Shown here: positions 29,548-38,417 of the stretch, piece after piece
Layout of the letters: each line of letters begins with the position of its first letter
Position numbering within the stretch: the stretch's first letter is position 1
Origin: Paraburkholderia antibiotica
GTDB lineage: Bacteria; Pseudomonadota; Gammaproteobacteria; Burkholderiales; Burkholderiaceae
NCBI RefSeq assembly: GCF_012927125.1
Contig: NZ_JABBFZ010000003.1
Location: forward strand, 186,001-250,000
Length of the DNA: 64,000 nucleotides
Direction of reading: 5' to 3'
The notes under the pieces: model-generated
Told to the model about the DNA's origin: nothing
Seen by the model: only the letters and a program-made list of their open reading frames with translations
The model's database searches: none
Translations under genes and position numbers: made by a program

Positions 29548-30294
29548 TCAGCCGCGATGCACCGTCAGGCCGCCGAACGATTGCGCGACCGGCATCAGCT
29601 CGATCGTGTTGATATTGACGTGGGCCGGGCGCGTGGCGATCCAGTAGATCGAATCCGCGATGTCTTCCGCCGTCAGCGGCTGGACGTTTTCGTAGACCTT
29701 GGCGGCCTTGTCGTCGTCGCCGCGATAGCGCACGTTCGAGAACTCGGTGCCGCCGCACAGGCCCGGCTCGATATCGGTCACGCGCAGCGCGGTGCCGGCG
29801 AGGTCGGCGCGCAGGTTCAGGCTGAACTGGCGCACGAACGCCTTGGTCGCGCCGTACACGTTGCCGCCCGCATAGGGCCAGCGGCCGGCCACGGAGCCCA
29901 GATTGAAGACGTGCCCGCGATTGCGCTCGACCATGCCCGGCAACAGCGCATGCGTGACCTGCACGAGCCCGGTGCAGTTGGTCTCGATCATGGTATTCCA
30001 CTCGTCGAGGCTGGCTTTGTGCGCCGGTTCGGTGCCGAGCGCGAGGCCGGCGTTGTTGACGAGCACGTCGATGGCCGCGAATTCGGCCGGCAGCGAAGCC
30101 GGCACGGCCTCGACGGCGGCGCGGTCGCGGACGTCCAGTTCATACGGCAGCAGCTTGTCGCCGAGTTCGTCGGCGAGTGCCTGCAGACGGTCTTTGCGGC
30201 GAGCGGTGGCGACGACGCGATGGCCGCCCTTGACGAAGGCGCGAGCGATGGCGGAGCCGAAGCCTGCCGACGCCCCAGTGACGAACACGATCAT
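29548..30294 (-). CDS. ydfG: SDR family oxidoreductase (YdfG-type NADP-dependent 3-hydroxy acid dehydrogenase)
   Basis: A 248-residue classical short-chain dehydrogenase. The cofactor loop is TGASAGFGSAIA (about 6-17), followed by VNNAGLALG and the catalytic Ser/Tyr/Lys set (GSVAG and YGATKAFV near residues 138-160). The ARRKDRL segment after strand two predicts NADP. The C-terminal half, with IEPGLCGGTEFSNVRY and SIYWIATRP, is typical of YdfG, which acts on serine, 3-hydroxypropionate and similar compounds. It stands alone, transcribed away from glyA. Confidence 0.9.
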   Translation of the reverse strand: MIVFVTGASAGFGSAIARAFVKGGHRVVATARRKDRLQALADELGDKLLPYELDVRDRAAVEAVPASLPAEFAAIDVLVNNAGLALGTEPAHKASLDEWNTMIETNCTGLVQVTHALLPGMVERNRGHVFNLGSVAGRWPYAGGNVYGATKAFVRQFSLNLRADLAGTALRVTDIEPGLCGGTEFSNVRYRGDDDKAAKVYENVQPLTAEDIADSIYWIATRPAHVNINTIELMPVAQSFGGLTVHRG

Positions 30295-30496
30295 TGCAAT
30301 TCCCTGGTCGGTAAGAGACAAAGGCCCCAAGCCTACTTCCAATGCGGCGCTGCGGCAAGGATATGCGAACCGGATCGACGAGCGCCGGCAATGGGTGCGT
30401 GGGGCGGGTGCGACGCTTTCGTCAGATGTTCGCGGCGAGGGTGTTCCGGCGTGGCTGGAGGCCCCGCCAATGGGCGCGGGAGCGCCCCGAAGCCGG

Positions 30497-30525
30497 TTGC
30501 CTATTCGATCCTCTTCCAATACACT
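30497..30525 (+). promoter_or_regulatory. Sigma-70 promoter of glyA
   Basis: TTGCCT at 30497-30502 and TACACT at 30520-30525 are separated by exactly 17 bases. The predicted start, near 30532, falls just before the riboswitch, which supports both calls. Confidence 0.7.
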
Positions 30526-30537
30526 AACGCGCTCGAT

Positions 30538-30660
30538 CCTGCGTGACTGGCGATAGAACCGAGTCGTCCGACTCAGCCGATTCAACCAATCGGGTTCAAG
30601 GTGGAGCAACCCACCGTGAAGCGCAGGGTGCCGTTTTGCCGTTCGCCTGGGCAGCCGTGA
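30538..30660 (+). ncRNA. ZTP (pfl) riboswitch in the glyA leader
   Basis: The conserved parts of the pfl/ZTP aptamer are present in order: GCGTGACTGGCGA (30541-30553), a variable arm, GGTGGAGCAACCCACC (30600-30615) followed by GTGAAGCGC closing the stem with GCG, then CGCCTGGGCA (30645-30653 region). This RNA senses ZMP/ZTP, which builds up when 10-formyl-tetrahydrofolate runs short, and turns on one-carbon genes such as glyA. No hairpin with a U-tract lies between aptamer and ATG, so the switching mechanism is not evident. Confidence 0.88.
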
Positions 30661-30825
30661 ACCGCGCGCATTGATCTGCGCTGACGGTGGCTGGCTTGCC
30701 TCGCGTGTGCGGCGACTCTCCATTCGCCACGTTAGGGCGGGCTTCGCCGCCTGCAGCGCTGCGTACCCTCTACGCAAGATTCGGCGCACGATCCGGTCAA
30801 CCTGAACCCACTCAACGGAACCTGT

Positions 30826-32073
30826 ATGTTTGACAGAGCCCAAAGCACCATCGCCAACGTCGATCCTGAACTCTGGAAAGTCATCGAGCAGGAAAACCGC
30901 CGTCAGGAAGAGCACATCGAACTGATCGCGTCGGAAAACTACACGAGCCCGGCCGTGATGGCCGCGCAAGGCTCGCAACTCACCAACAAGTACGCCGAAG
31001 GGTATCCGGGCAAGCGCTACTACGGCGGCTGCGAGTATGTCGACATCGCCGAGCAACTGGCGATCGACCGTGTGAAGCAGATCTTCGGCGCCGAAGCCGC
31101 TAACGTGCAGCCGAACTCGGGTTCGCAGGCGAACCAGGGCGTGTTCTTCGCGATGCTCAAGCCGGGCGACACGATCATGGGCATGAGCCTCGCGCACGGC
31201 GGTCACCTTACGCACGGCTCGCCGGTCAACATGTCGGGCAAGTGGTTCAACGTGGTCAGCTACGGCCTGAACGAAGCCGAAGACATCGACTACGAAGCAG
31301 CCGGGAAGCTCGCGCAGGAACACAAGCCGAAGCTGATCGTGGCGGGCGCATCGGCGTTCGCGCTGCGCATCGACTTCGAGCGTCTGTCGAAGATCGCGAA
31401 GTCGGTTGGCGCGTACTTCATGGTCGACATGGCGCACTACGCGGGTCTGATCGCCGCGGGCGTCTACCCGAACCCGGTGCCGCACGCCGACTTCGTCACC
31501 ACCACCACGCACAAGAGCCTGCGCGGCCCGCGCGGCGGCGTGATCCTGATGAAGGCCGAATTCGAGAAGCAGATCAACTCGGCCATCTTCCCGGGCATCC
31601 AGGGTGGTCCGCTGATGCACGTGATCGCCGGCAAGGCCGTCGCGTTCAAGGAAGCGCTGTCGCCCGAATTCAGGACGTATCAGCAACAAGTGGTCGAGAA
31701 CGCACGCGTGCTCGCTGAGACGCTGGTCAAGCGCGGTCTGCGCATCGTTTCGGGCCGCACCGAAAGCCACGTGATGCTGGTCGACCTGCGCGCGAAGAAG
31801 ATCACGGGCAAGGCTGCGGAAGCGGCGCTCGGCGCGGCGCACATCACGGTCAACAAGAACGCGATCCCGAACGATCCGGAAAAGCCGTTCGTGACCTCGG
31901 GCATCCGCCTGGGTTCGCCGGCCATGACCACGCGCGGTTTCGGCGTGAAGGAAGCCGAGCAGGTCGGCAACCTGATCGCCGACGTGCTGGACAATCCGGA
32001 AGACGCCGCAACGATCGAGCGCGTGAAGGCTCAGGTCGCCGAGCTGACCCAGCGCTTCCCGGTCTACGGCTAA
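30826..32073 (+). CDS. glyA: Serine hydroxymethyltransferase
   Basis: GlyA interconverts serine and glycine while making methylene-tetrahydrofolate, the main one-carbon source for purines, thymidylate and the PanB reaction. The 415-residue product has [15 protein letters not shown] near the N-terminus, the conserved YPGKRYYGG, and the PLP lysine in [14 protein letters not shown] (about residue 226-239). It is preceded by a ZTP riboswitch and followed 6 bases later by nrdR. Confidence 0.99.
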   Translation: MFDRAQSTIANVDPELWKVIEQENRRQEEHIELIASENYTSPAVMAAQGSQLTNKYAEGYPGKRYYGGCEYVDIAEQLAIDRVKQIFGAEAANVQPNSGSQANQGVFFAMLKPGDTIMGMSLAHGGHLTHGSPVNMSGKWFNVVSYGLNEAEDIDYEAAGKLAQEHKPKLIVAGASAFALRIDFERLSKIAKSVGAYFMVDMAHYAGLIAAGVYPNPVPHADFVTTTTHKSLRGPRGGVILMKAEFEKQINSAIFPGIQGGPLMHVIAGKAVAFKEALSPEFRTYQQQVVENARVLAETLVKRGLRIVSGRTESHVMLVDLRAKKITGKAAEAALGAAHITVNKNAIPNDPEKPFVTSGIRLGSPAMTTRGFGVKEAEQVGNLIADVLDNPEDAATIERVKAQVAELTQRFPVYG

Positions 32074-32079
32074 GTCCTC

Positions 32080-32562
32080 ATGCATTGCCCCTTCTGCCGC
32101 CACGCCGATACGCAGGTCGTCGATTCGCGCGTATCCGAAGACGGCGCGACGATTCGCCGGCGCCGCCGCTGCCCGGCCTGCGACAAACGTTTTACGACGT
32201 ATGAGCGGGTCGAGCTGGCGTTGCCGTCGGTCGTCAAGAAGGACGGCACCCGCACGGAATTCGATCGCCGCAAGATCGTCGCGAGCATGCAACTGGCGCT
32301 GCGCAAGCGCCCGGTGGCGGTCGACGCGATCGAAGCGGCGGTCGCCCGCATCGAGTATCAACTGCTCGGTAGCGGCGAGCGCGAGGTGCGCAGCGAGCGC
32401 CTCGGCGAACTCGTGATGAACGAGTTGCGCGCGCTCGACACGATCGCCTACGTGCGTTTCGCGTCCGTGTACCGGCGCTTTGAAGACGTCTCCGAATTCG
32501 AGGACGTGATCGAAGAATTCCGCCGCGCTGCTTCTCCTCCCAAGCCTTCCCGCAAGCGCTAG
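32080..32562 (+). CDS. nrdR: Transcriptional repressor NrdR
   Basis: NrdR represses ribonucleotide reductase genes in response to ATP and dATP. The 160-residue protein starts with a zinc ribbon (MHCPFC and [14 protein letters not shown], cysteines at 3, 6, 31 and 34) and continues with an ATP-cone domain (about 46-136) including [16 protein letters not shown]. It sits 6 bases after glyA, a common pairing that links one-carbon and deoxynucleotide metabolism. Confidence 0.97.
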   Translation: MHCPFCRHADTQVVDSRVSEDGATIRRRRRCPACDKRFTTYERVELALPSVVKKDGTRTEFDRRKIVASMQLALRKRPVAVDAIEAAVARIEYQLLGSGEREVRSERLGELVMNELRALDTIAYVRFASVYRRFEDVSEFEDVIEEFRRAASPPKPSRKR

Positions 32563-32801
32563 ACGCACGCTCAAGTGTGCGCGAGCCGCGCATCCCCTGC
32601 GAGCGCTCGCATCCGCACCGGTGTTCCTCTCGCGCAATTCACGCGTTTTTTTCCGCATTGCTGCTCCCGCTTCCGTGATGGATCGTCGCGTGGATTGTTG
32701 CCCGCGATAGCGTCTGAATGCCACCTGGCCGTTCGGCCGATGGTGGTGCCGCCGACAAATCGCTAGATTGGCTGCATCCGTTCGAATGCCTGGGGATGCA
32801 G

Positions 32802-33362
32802 ATGAAATGCAATGCGATTTGCCGCTCGTCGCACGCCGGTTTCACGCTCGTCGAAACATTGGCCGTGATAACGCTGCTCGTGGTGATGGCCGTGATGGCG
32901 GTGCCTTCGTTCGCCGCATGGCAGGTGCGTGATCAGGTCGACGCGCGCTCGAAAGCGTTGTTGTCGACGCTCGCGTATGCGCGTAGCGAAGCACTTCGAC
33001 GCGGCGCGCGCGTAACGGTCTGCAGGATCGATGCCGCGCGTGCCTGTCTTGCCTCGGGACAGCCGTGCGCGGGCGGCGTCGCCGATTGGGCCTGCGGCTG
33101 GGCTGTGTTTGCCGAACGCGGCGGCAAGCTCTCGCTGCTGCGCGCGCAAGCGCCGCTGAAAACCGTGAGCATTACCGGCGTGCAGACCGATCTGACGTTC
33201 ACGCCACCGGCTGGTCAACTGATCGGTTCGTTCCGAAGTTTCGAGATCGCGCCGCGGACTCCCGCCGCGAGCATGCAGGGCGACCTGTGGCGACGCTGCA
33301 TCCGCATCGCGGCCGGCGGTCGCGCGCGAATCTCCGACGGTGCGTGCGGAGCGGCGTCATGA
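32802..33362 (+). CDS. fimT: Type IV minor pilin, FimT/GspH family
   Basis: A 186-residue prepilin. After a short basic leader the cleavage site is AG|FTLVETLAVITLLVVMAVM, giving the class III signal with Glu at +5 and a hydrophobic helix. The rest matches the GspH/FimT domain, including ARSEALRRGARVTVC. The ATG at 32802 has TGGGG six bases upstream; the in-frame ATG at 32796 is the alternative. It opens a five-gene operon whose next genes overlap by 4 bases each. Confidence 0.88.
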   Translation: MKCNAICRSSHAGFTLVETLAVITLLVVMAVMAVPSFAAWQVRDQVDARSKALLSTLAYARSEALRRGARVTVCRIDAARACLASGQPCAGGVADWACGWAVFAERGGKLSLLRAQAPLKTVSITGVQTDLTFTPPAGQLIGSFRSFEIAPRTPAASMQGDLWRRCIRIAAGGRARISDGACGAAS

Positions 33363-33805
33363 CGCGAATTCCATCGAACTCTTCTCGGCGTGCAAGCGTG
33401 TCGGCCTGCGGCGGTAATTCGCTGATCGAAGTCATGCTGGCGGTTGCGCTGATCGCGGTAACGGCGCTGGGCCTGATTGCCAGTCAGTTATGGACCGCGC
33501 GCGAAGCCCGCGCGATGGCGATGCGCGAGAACGCCGCGTGGATCGCCGACTCGGTGGCCGAAGCGATGAGCATGTCATCGTCGGGCGATGCCGCGCTGAA
33601 TCAATGGAGCGCGCGGGCGAGCGTGCTGCTGCCGCGCGGCGAGGCATCGATAGGCGAGGGCGGCGCGGTGGCAACGGCGCGCGTGACCTGGGCGTCCGTG
33701 CAAGACCGGCCGGCTGCCGGCGAGGTGATCGACAAACCGGAATCGTGCGGCGGCGTCGAGGTTCCCGCAGGCATCTCCTGCGTCGCGCTGGCGTTCGCGA
33801 GATGA
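33359..33805 (+). CDS. pilV: Type IV pilus modification protein PilV
   Basis: A 148-residue prepilin-like protein with the cleavage region GG|NSLIEVMLAVALIAVTALGL and the PilV pattern that follows. PilV is one of the minor pilins that prime assembly at the pilus tip. Position +1 is Asn or Ser instead of Phe, common for PilV. The ATG overlaps the fimT stop and the stop overlaps the pilW start, each as ATGA. Confidence 0.85.
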   Translation: MTRIPSNSSRRASVSACGGNSLIEVMLAVALIAVTALGLIASQLWTAREARAMAMRENAAWIADSVAEAMSMSSSGDAALNQWSARASVLLPRGEASIGEGGAVATARVTWASVQDRPAAGEVIDKPESCGGVEVPAGISCVALAFAR

Positions 33806-34611
33806 GGCGGCGATATTGCGCGCGCGGCCATACGCTCGTCGAGTTCGTGATAGCGATGGCGCTGGGGCTGATCGTGACAGCGGGCGCGGTGTCGCTTTAT
33901 ACGACGCAGCGAACCGCGTTCGAGCGCGCGAGCAACGACACGCGGATTCGCGAGGCCGGTTTGACTGCGCTGATGCTGATCGGTCCGCAGTTGCAGATGG
34001 CGGGCTTCGTTCCTGCCGACGTCGTCGGCTACAACGCACCACCACCGTTGTTCGGCTGCTCGGGCGGCCGGCCGACCGGCGCCGACGACAGCCCCGGCTG
34101 CGCGACTTTGAGTGGCGGCTCGGATGGCGTGGCGATCCGTTATGTCGGCGACAGTGCTTCGACGTGGCCATCATCGAGCGGGCAGGTCACCGATTGCGTC
34201 GGCCAGGCGGTGAAAACTGGCGACGCGGCGCTCGGCGACCAGGGCGTGCCCGTGGTCAACCGCTACTTCGCCAATATCAGCGGCTCGACCGGCGAGCCGG
34301 AGCTTTACTGCGAGGGCAACGGCAACTCGGGATCCGCGCAGCCGCTGGTGGAGGGCGTCGAGCGCGTGCGGTTGCGCTACTGGCTGGAGGGTGCGTCCGA
34401 GGCGGTCAGCGCCGCGGCGGTGCCTGCGGATCAATGGGCGAAGGTCGTCGCGGTCGATCTTTGCGTGATCGTGCGCGGCGTACCGCAAGGGCAGCGATCG
34501 CGTTACGTCGATTGCGATGGCGTGAGTACGCTCGGCACCGATTTGCGGTCGCGGCAGGCGTTTTCGCGTCGAGTTGCGTTGCGCGGTAGTCGAGTGGAGG
34601 TGTCGTCATGA
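33802..34611 (+). CDS. pilW: Type IV pilus minor pilin PilW
   Basis: A 269-residue protein with a short leader, cleavage site RG|HTLVEFVIAMALGLIVTAGAV and a long C-terminal part with five or so cysteines, which fits PilW. It joins PilV, PilX, FimU-type and PilE proteins in the priming complex. Both ends overlap neighbours by 4 bases, so expression is translationally coupled. No PilY1-size adhesin gene is present after it. Confidence 0.85.
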   Translation: MRRRYCARGHTLVEFVIAMALGLIVTAGAVSLYTTQRTAFERASNDTRIREAGLTALMLIGPQLQMAGFVPADVVGYNAPPPLFGCSGGRPTGADDSPGCATLSGGSDGVAIRYVGDSASTWPSSSGQVTDCVGQAVKTGDAALGDQGVPVVNRYFANISGSTGEPELYCEGNGNSGSAQPLVEGVERVRLRYWLEGASEAVSAAAVPADQWAKVVAVDLCVIVRGVPQGQRSRYVDCDGVSTLGTDLRSRQAFSRRVALRGSRVEVSS

Positions 34612-35216
34612 CGGTTCTTCGACACGGTGTGGTGAAGCGTTGCTGTGCAGATCAAAAGTACGACGGTCGCCACGACAACTCCGAACATTCAGGTTGGCTA
34701 AGCAATCGGCTTCACGCCCGACGAGCGGGGCAACGCGGCGTCGTTCTGCCCATCGTGCTGTTGCTCTCGGCCATGATGCTCGTCACTTCGGCAATCTGGT
34801 TCGAAACATCGCTGGCAGCGGCTCGGGCGGCGACCAACGTGCGCGATTATCTGCAGGCTTTTCATGCGGCGGATTCGGCGCTGAACCTATGCGCGCGCGA
34901 CGTGCTTGCGGCGGCAGGCGGCGAGACGGGCACCGCGCCGCTGGCATCCGGCGAGCCCGATCAATGGAAGTTCGAGGCTGCCTTTGACGCCGGTGCTGTC
35001 ACGCCGGTCGCACAGTGGCCGGAATCGTCGCGGGCGCCGCAATGCCTGATCGAACCGTGGCGTCTCGTGCGTCGCGACAACGCAACCGCGTGGCTATTGA
35101 CCGCGCGTGGCTTCGGCCGCAGCAGCGAGTCGCAGGTGTGGTTGCAACTGGAACTGGTGATCGAGAACGGTGCGATCGAGCGTCATTGGCGACGCGTCGC
35201 CGCGAGACCGTTCTGA
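34608..35216 (+). CDS. pilX: Type IV pilus assembly protein PilX-like
   Basis: A 202-residue protein with a long, basic 43-residue leader before RG|VVLPIVLLLSAMMLVTSAIW. PilX proteins have this Leu/Pro-rich start without the Glu at +5. The middle segment FHAADSALNLCARDVL matches the PilX pattern in which a helix holds Ala and a Cys. The leader is longer than usual, so an internal start is possible, but no better ribosome-binding site is visible. Confidence 0.78.
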   Translation: MTVLRHGVVKRCCADQKYDGRHDNSEHSGWLSNRLHARRAGQRGVVLPIVLLLSAMMLVTSAIWFETSLAAARAATNVRDYLQAFHAADSALNLCARDVLAAAGGETGTAPLASGEPDQWKFEAAFDAGAVTPVAQWPESSRAPQCLIEPWRLVRRDNATAWLLTARGFGRSSESQVWLQLELVIENGAIERHWRRVAARPF

Positions 35217-35239
35217 TTACACGTATCGAAGGAAGAGGC

Positions 35240-35671
35240 ATGACAAGGTCGAATACATTCGCGTTCGCGCTGCTCGAGCTGGTGATTACGCTGGCGATCG
35301 CTGCCACGCTGGCGGTATTTGCGATTCCTTCGTATCGCAGCCATATCGCGCGTACGCATCGTGTCGATGCCGCGTCCGCGTTGTATCGGGCTGCGCAATT
35401 CGTCGAGCAGGCGGCGAGCGATAGCGTGCCGACTTTACCCGCCGGTCTCGATCAGGCGCCGCAATTCGGCACGCCGGTGTATCGACTGCGCGTATTGCCA
35501 ACGGACGATACCAACGGCGGCTATTCGATCGAAGCGGCTCCCGCGGAGTCCGGCCCAATGCGCGACGACGCATGCGGCATATTCACGCTCGATGCCACCG
35601 GCTTACGAGGCAATAGAAACGACGTGGGTGGTTCGACACCCGCGAGCAGCGAATGCTGGAATACGAGTTAG
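35240..35671 (+). CDS. pilE: Type IV pilin PilE-like minor pilin
   Basis: A 143-residue protein with a good ribosome-binding site (GGAAGAGG). The N-terminal segment FALLELVITLAIAATLAVFA keeps Glu at +5, and the body with SYRSHIARTHRVDAASALYRAAQFVEQ is typical of PilE. The residue before the expected cut is Ala, not the usual Gly. Two C-terminal cysteines (DDACGIF, SECWN) form the expected disulfide loop. It closes the operon 23 bases after pilX. Confidence 0.83.
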   Translation: MTRSNTFAFALLELVITLAIAATLAVFAIPSYRSHIARTHRVDAASALYRAAQFVEQAASDSVPTLPAGLDQAPQFGTPVYRLRVLPTDDTNGGYSIEAAPAESGPMRDDACGIFTLDATGLRGNRNDVGGSTPASSECWNTS

Positions 35672-35792
35672 CTGGGTCTTGCTGGCAGGGTGTTGCGCAC
35701 AGGTGCGCTTGCCCCTGACGAGCCTGAAGAAATTGAAGAGGAGGGAGGAAAACTTGCCTGACTATCGCCGCTCGCCGCAGCGAGGACTTCAA

Positions 35793-36314
35793 TCAATAAC
35801 CGCTCCGCGTCGAGTCGGGCTGTTCGGCTGCGGACTGCGTCGCCTCTGCCGAAGTTGTCGCCGCTGCAGCCCGATTGGCCGCGGCTTCGTTCTTCATCTG
35901 CTGCCAGATCCGGAAGGCTTCCCATCCGACCAGTGCGAGGCTGCCCCACTTGAGCGCGGGCTTCGCGCCAGCCGCGACGGTTGCCCGCAGCGGCTTGGCG
36001 AGCAGCATCGAGATGATCGAACTGACGAGCGGGTATTGCTTGAGCAACGCGCCGATGGTGCCCGCGTTGATCGCGCTCGCCTTGGCGCCCTTGCCCATGC
36101 GGACGCCGCCGAAACCTGGCAGGACGAACTTCAGCCAGCTGAAATGGGTAACCGCCTGGCGCAACTCGATGGTGGCCTGCGCCAGCTCCACGCGCTCGAC
36201 ATCCGCGCGCACCAGCAGCAACTCCTTGCGCAGCGCGCGCAGATGCGGCGCACTCAGATCCTTCGACGGATGGCGCTTGTTGCGAAATGCGGTATCGGGA
36301 CGGGGCTGGCTCAT
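35793..36314 (-). CDS. DUF3318-type membrane-associated protein
   Basis: 173 residues. The N-terminal half is charged and helical (LRALRKELLLVRADVERVEL), followed by one or two weakly hydrophobic segments (YPLVSSIISMLLAKPL and WGSLALVGWEAFRIW) and an Ala-rich tail. It resembles DUF3318 proteins found in Burkholderia next to YqjE and YqjD homologues, as here. The role is not known; a part in inner-membrane stress adaptation or ribosome association is only a guess from the neighbours. Confidence 0.72.
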   Translation of the reverse strand: MSQPRPDTAFRNKRHPSKDLSAPHLRALRKELLLVRADVERVELAQATIELRQAVTHFSWLKFVLPGFGGVRMGKGAKASAINAGTIGALLKQYPLVSSIISMLLAKPLRATVAAGAKPALKWGSLALVGWEAFRIWQQMKNEAAANRAAAATTSAEATQSAAEQPDSTRSGY

Positions 36315-36416
36315 AGTGTGTCGGACGATGTGTCGGCGGCAGTGGAGGTGAAGCGATCAGATCGGCATCCAGGCTTCCCGCGTTCGATGCATGCTGGAAG
36401 CCTTCGGCCAGCGGCG

Positions 36417-36806
36417 TCAGTCGCGGCTGCGAAACGCGTCGCGGTCCTTTTCGAATTCGGCGATGGTCGCTTCGAATACCAACGGCGCATTACGCAAACC
36501 GCTGCGTGCTTTCAACCCGCAGGCGAGGCCGGCAATCGCATAAATCGCGGTGATGCCGCCGAGTGCCTGCAAACGGTACGTATCCCAGAAGGCGATGGCG
36601 ATCAGCGCCGTCAGCGCGATCAAGGCCATCGTGGCGAGCATCATCGCGGCCAGGCCGAGAAACAGCACGCCGAGCAGACGGTCTTTCTCTTCGGCGAGTT
36701 CAATGCCCACCAGTTCAAGACGGGTCTGCAAGATCGCAAACACGGAACTGAGAATACGGCGCAGCGGGCTATGTTCTGCGCGCTGCGAGTGTGTTTCGGT
36801 CGTCAT
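36417..36806 (-). CDS. YqjE/phage holin III family membrane protein
   Basis: 129 residues. A polar start with the conserved LQTRLELVGIELAEEKDRL segment (about 27-45) is followed by two transmembrane helices (VLFLGLAAMMLATMALIALTALIAIAF as one long stretch split at about 47-75, and ALGGITAIYAIAGLACG). This matches the YqjE (DUF1469) family. Its neighbours on both sides make up the usual yqjK-yqjE-yqjD type trio of envelope proteins. Confidence 0.85.
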   Translation of the reverse strand: MTTETHSQRAEHSPLRRILSSVFAILQTRLELVGIELAEEKDRLLGVLFLGLAAMMLATMALIALTALIAIAFWDTYRLQALGGITAIYAIAGLACGLKARSGLRNAPLVFEATIAEFEKDRDAFRSRD

Positions 36807-36942
36807 GGCTGTGAGCGTTGCGCGTGAGGGCCTACCTGACTAGCGCGCACGCGCGCCAGCGGAAGCGGACCGGCGAGACTCACACCGGTCCGCCCAACTT
36901 GCTGATGCACCGGACATGCCTGCTCCGGTTGTGTTACCGGCA

Positions 36943-37245
36943 TTACTTGCGATTGATCAGCAAACCGACCACCACGCCGACACCCGCGGCGATGCCGATG
37001 GATGCCCACGGATGCTCGTGCACGTAGTCGTCCGTGGCGCGGGCGGCCTTCTTGCCTTTCTCGACCACCACGACCTGTACGTCGGCCGCCTTTTCCTTCG
37101 CCTGTTTCAGGCGCGTCAGCGCGGTTTCGCGCAATTCCGACGCGCGTTCGCCAGTGGCGCTCGCGGCCTGTTTCAGCAGGTCTTCAGCGTCCGCGAGGAC
37201 GGTTTTGATATCCGACATCAATCTCTCCTTGTTGACTTCCGACAT
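36943..37245 (-). CDS. DUF883 family protein (ElaB/YqjD/YgaM type)
   Basis: 100 residues. A long charged helix (about 8-70, with DIKTVLADAEDLLKQAA) is followed by HPWASIGIAAGVGVVVGLLINRK, the C-terminal tail anchor typical of ElaB/YqjD/YgaM. E. coli YqjD attaches to ribosomes and the inner membrane in stationary phase. It is the first gene of the trio on this strand. Confidence 0.9.
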   Translation of the reverse strand: MSEVNKERLMSDIKTVLADAEDLLKQAASATGERASELRETALTRLKQAKEKAADVQVVVVEKGKKAARATDDYVHEHPWASIGIAAGVGVVVGLLINRK

Positions 37246-37605
37246 TGACAGCTCCCCTTTGTCTCACGCTACGCATGAATCGTAACCAAAGAAACGGCTG
37301 CTGGCGAGCGCAGTACCGGATGCTTCCGGCAACCGCACAAACCGTTCCCGGCGCCGCAAAGCGTCAAGACGCCTGTTTGAGGGCAGTCTGCTCCGGACCG
37401 GTTAGGTATGAGTTGATCTGTCCCGCAAAGTTTCTTTCAAAAGGGAGAAAATTACAAAAACGCATAACGTACTGACGCAATATTGGTTCGTCGGATGCCC
37501 GCGCTGCAATATGCTTGATCGTCGCAAAGCCGCTGTGGACCGGCGTGGCGCGCAGGTCCAACTATTTTTCAGATACTTTTTCGAATCGTTGAAAGGAGAT
37601 ACACG
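37246..37605. other. Upstream region of the peroxiredoxin gene
   Basis: 360 bases between two divergently transcribed genes. The right part is A+T-rich and probably carries the peroxiredoxin promoter, but no clear -35/-10 pair or OxyR-like site was seen. Short open frames here lack ribosome-binding sites. Confidence 0.5.
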
Positions 37606-38244
37606 ATGAGTCTACGTCTTGGCGACATTGCGCCGGATTTCGAACAGGAATCGAGCGTGGGCCGTATCCGGTTCCACGAGTGGCTCGGCCATAGCTGGGG
37701 CGTGTTGTTCTCCCATCCGGCCGACTTCACGCCGGTCTGCACGACCGAGCTGGGCCTGACCGCCAAGCTCGCGGGCGAGTTCGAAAAGCGCAACGTGAAG
37801 ACGATCGCGTTGTCGGTCGACAGCGCCGAGTCACACAAGGTGTGGATCAAGGACATCAACGAGACCCAGGCGGCCAGCGTCGGTTTCCCGATTCTCGCGG
37901 ACGGCGATCGCAAGGTCTCCGAGCTGTACGACATGATTCACCCGAACGCGAACGAGACCCTGACGGTGCGTTCGCTGTTCGTGATCGATCCGAATAAGAA
38001 AGTGCGTCTGATCATCACGTATCCGGCGAGTACCGGCCGCAATTTCGACGAAGTACTACGCGTGATCGACTCGCTGCAACTGACCGATCATCACTCGGTC
38101 GCGACGCCGGGCAACTGGAGGCAGGGCGATGACGTGGTGATCGTGCCGTCGCTGAAAGACGAGGAAGTGATCAGGCAGAAATTCCCGAAGGGCTACAAGG
38201 CGCTGCGTCCGTATCTGCGGTTGACGCCGCAGCCAAACCGGTAA
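37606..38244 (+). CDS. 1-Cys peroxiredoxin (Prx6 family)
   Basis: A 212-residue thiol peroxidase that reduces hydrogen peroxide and organic peroxides. The peroxidatic Cys is residue 45 in ADFTPVCTTELG. No second Cys is present, so it is a 1-Cys enzyme that needs an outside thiol. The extended C-terminal domain (RGPSLKDEEV-like segment VIVPSLKDEEVIRQKFP) is typical of Prx6. The AAAGGAGAT ribosome-binding site is very strong. It is a single-gene unit ended by a terminator. Confidence 0.94.
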   Translation: MSLRLGDIAPDFEQESSVGRIRFHEWLGHSWGVLFSHPADFTPVCTTELGLTAKLAGEFEKRNVKTIALSVDSAESHKVWIKDINETQAASVGFPILADGDRKVSELYDMIHPNANETLTVRSLFVIDPNKKVRLIITYPASTGRNFDEVLRVIDSLQLTDHHSVATPGNWRQGDDVVIVPSLKDEEVIRQKFPKGYKALRPYLRLTPQPNR

Positions 38245-38270
38245 GGCGTGCTGCGCGATACGGGCGCTGC

Positions 38271-38305
38271 AAAAAAAAAGCCGGTTCGAAAGAACCGGCT
38301 TTTTT
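38271..38305. terminator. Bidirectional terminator between the peroxiredoxin gene and gcdH
   Basis: AGCCGGTTC and GAACCGGCT pair around GAAA, with nine A before and six T after, so it can stop both the peroxiredoxin transcript and the opposing gcdH transcript. Confidence 0.93.
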
Positions 38306-38417
38306 CATGCGGCGGTGGAGCGGCGCAACGGCAATCGGGCCATTGAGCAAGTGCAGCCGCACGACCCAGACGCACCGCAACCGAGTCGCGCCGCCGGCGC
38401 CACCGCCACATCGGCAA

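Larger units (their letters stand above)
30295..30825 (+). other. glyA upstream region
   Basis: 531 bases without a protein gene. The left half shows nothing recognisable. The right half holds a sigma-70 promoter, a ZTP riboswitch aptamer and about 170 bases of further leader before glyA. Confidence 0.7.

Noticed and set aside
29548..32724. A 1058-codon minus-strand frame through nrdR, glyA and the SDR gene
   Set aside because: Only its last 248 codons (SDR) are real; the rest is antisense to glyA and nrdR and crosses the riboswitch.
37364..37561. A 65-codon minus-strand frame upstream of the peroxiredoxin gene
   Set aside because: No ribosome-binding site, atypical composition, no similarity recognised; covers the likely promoter.
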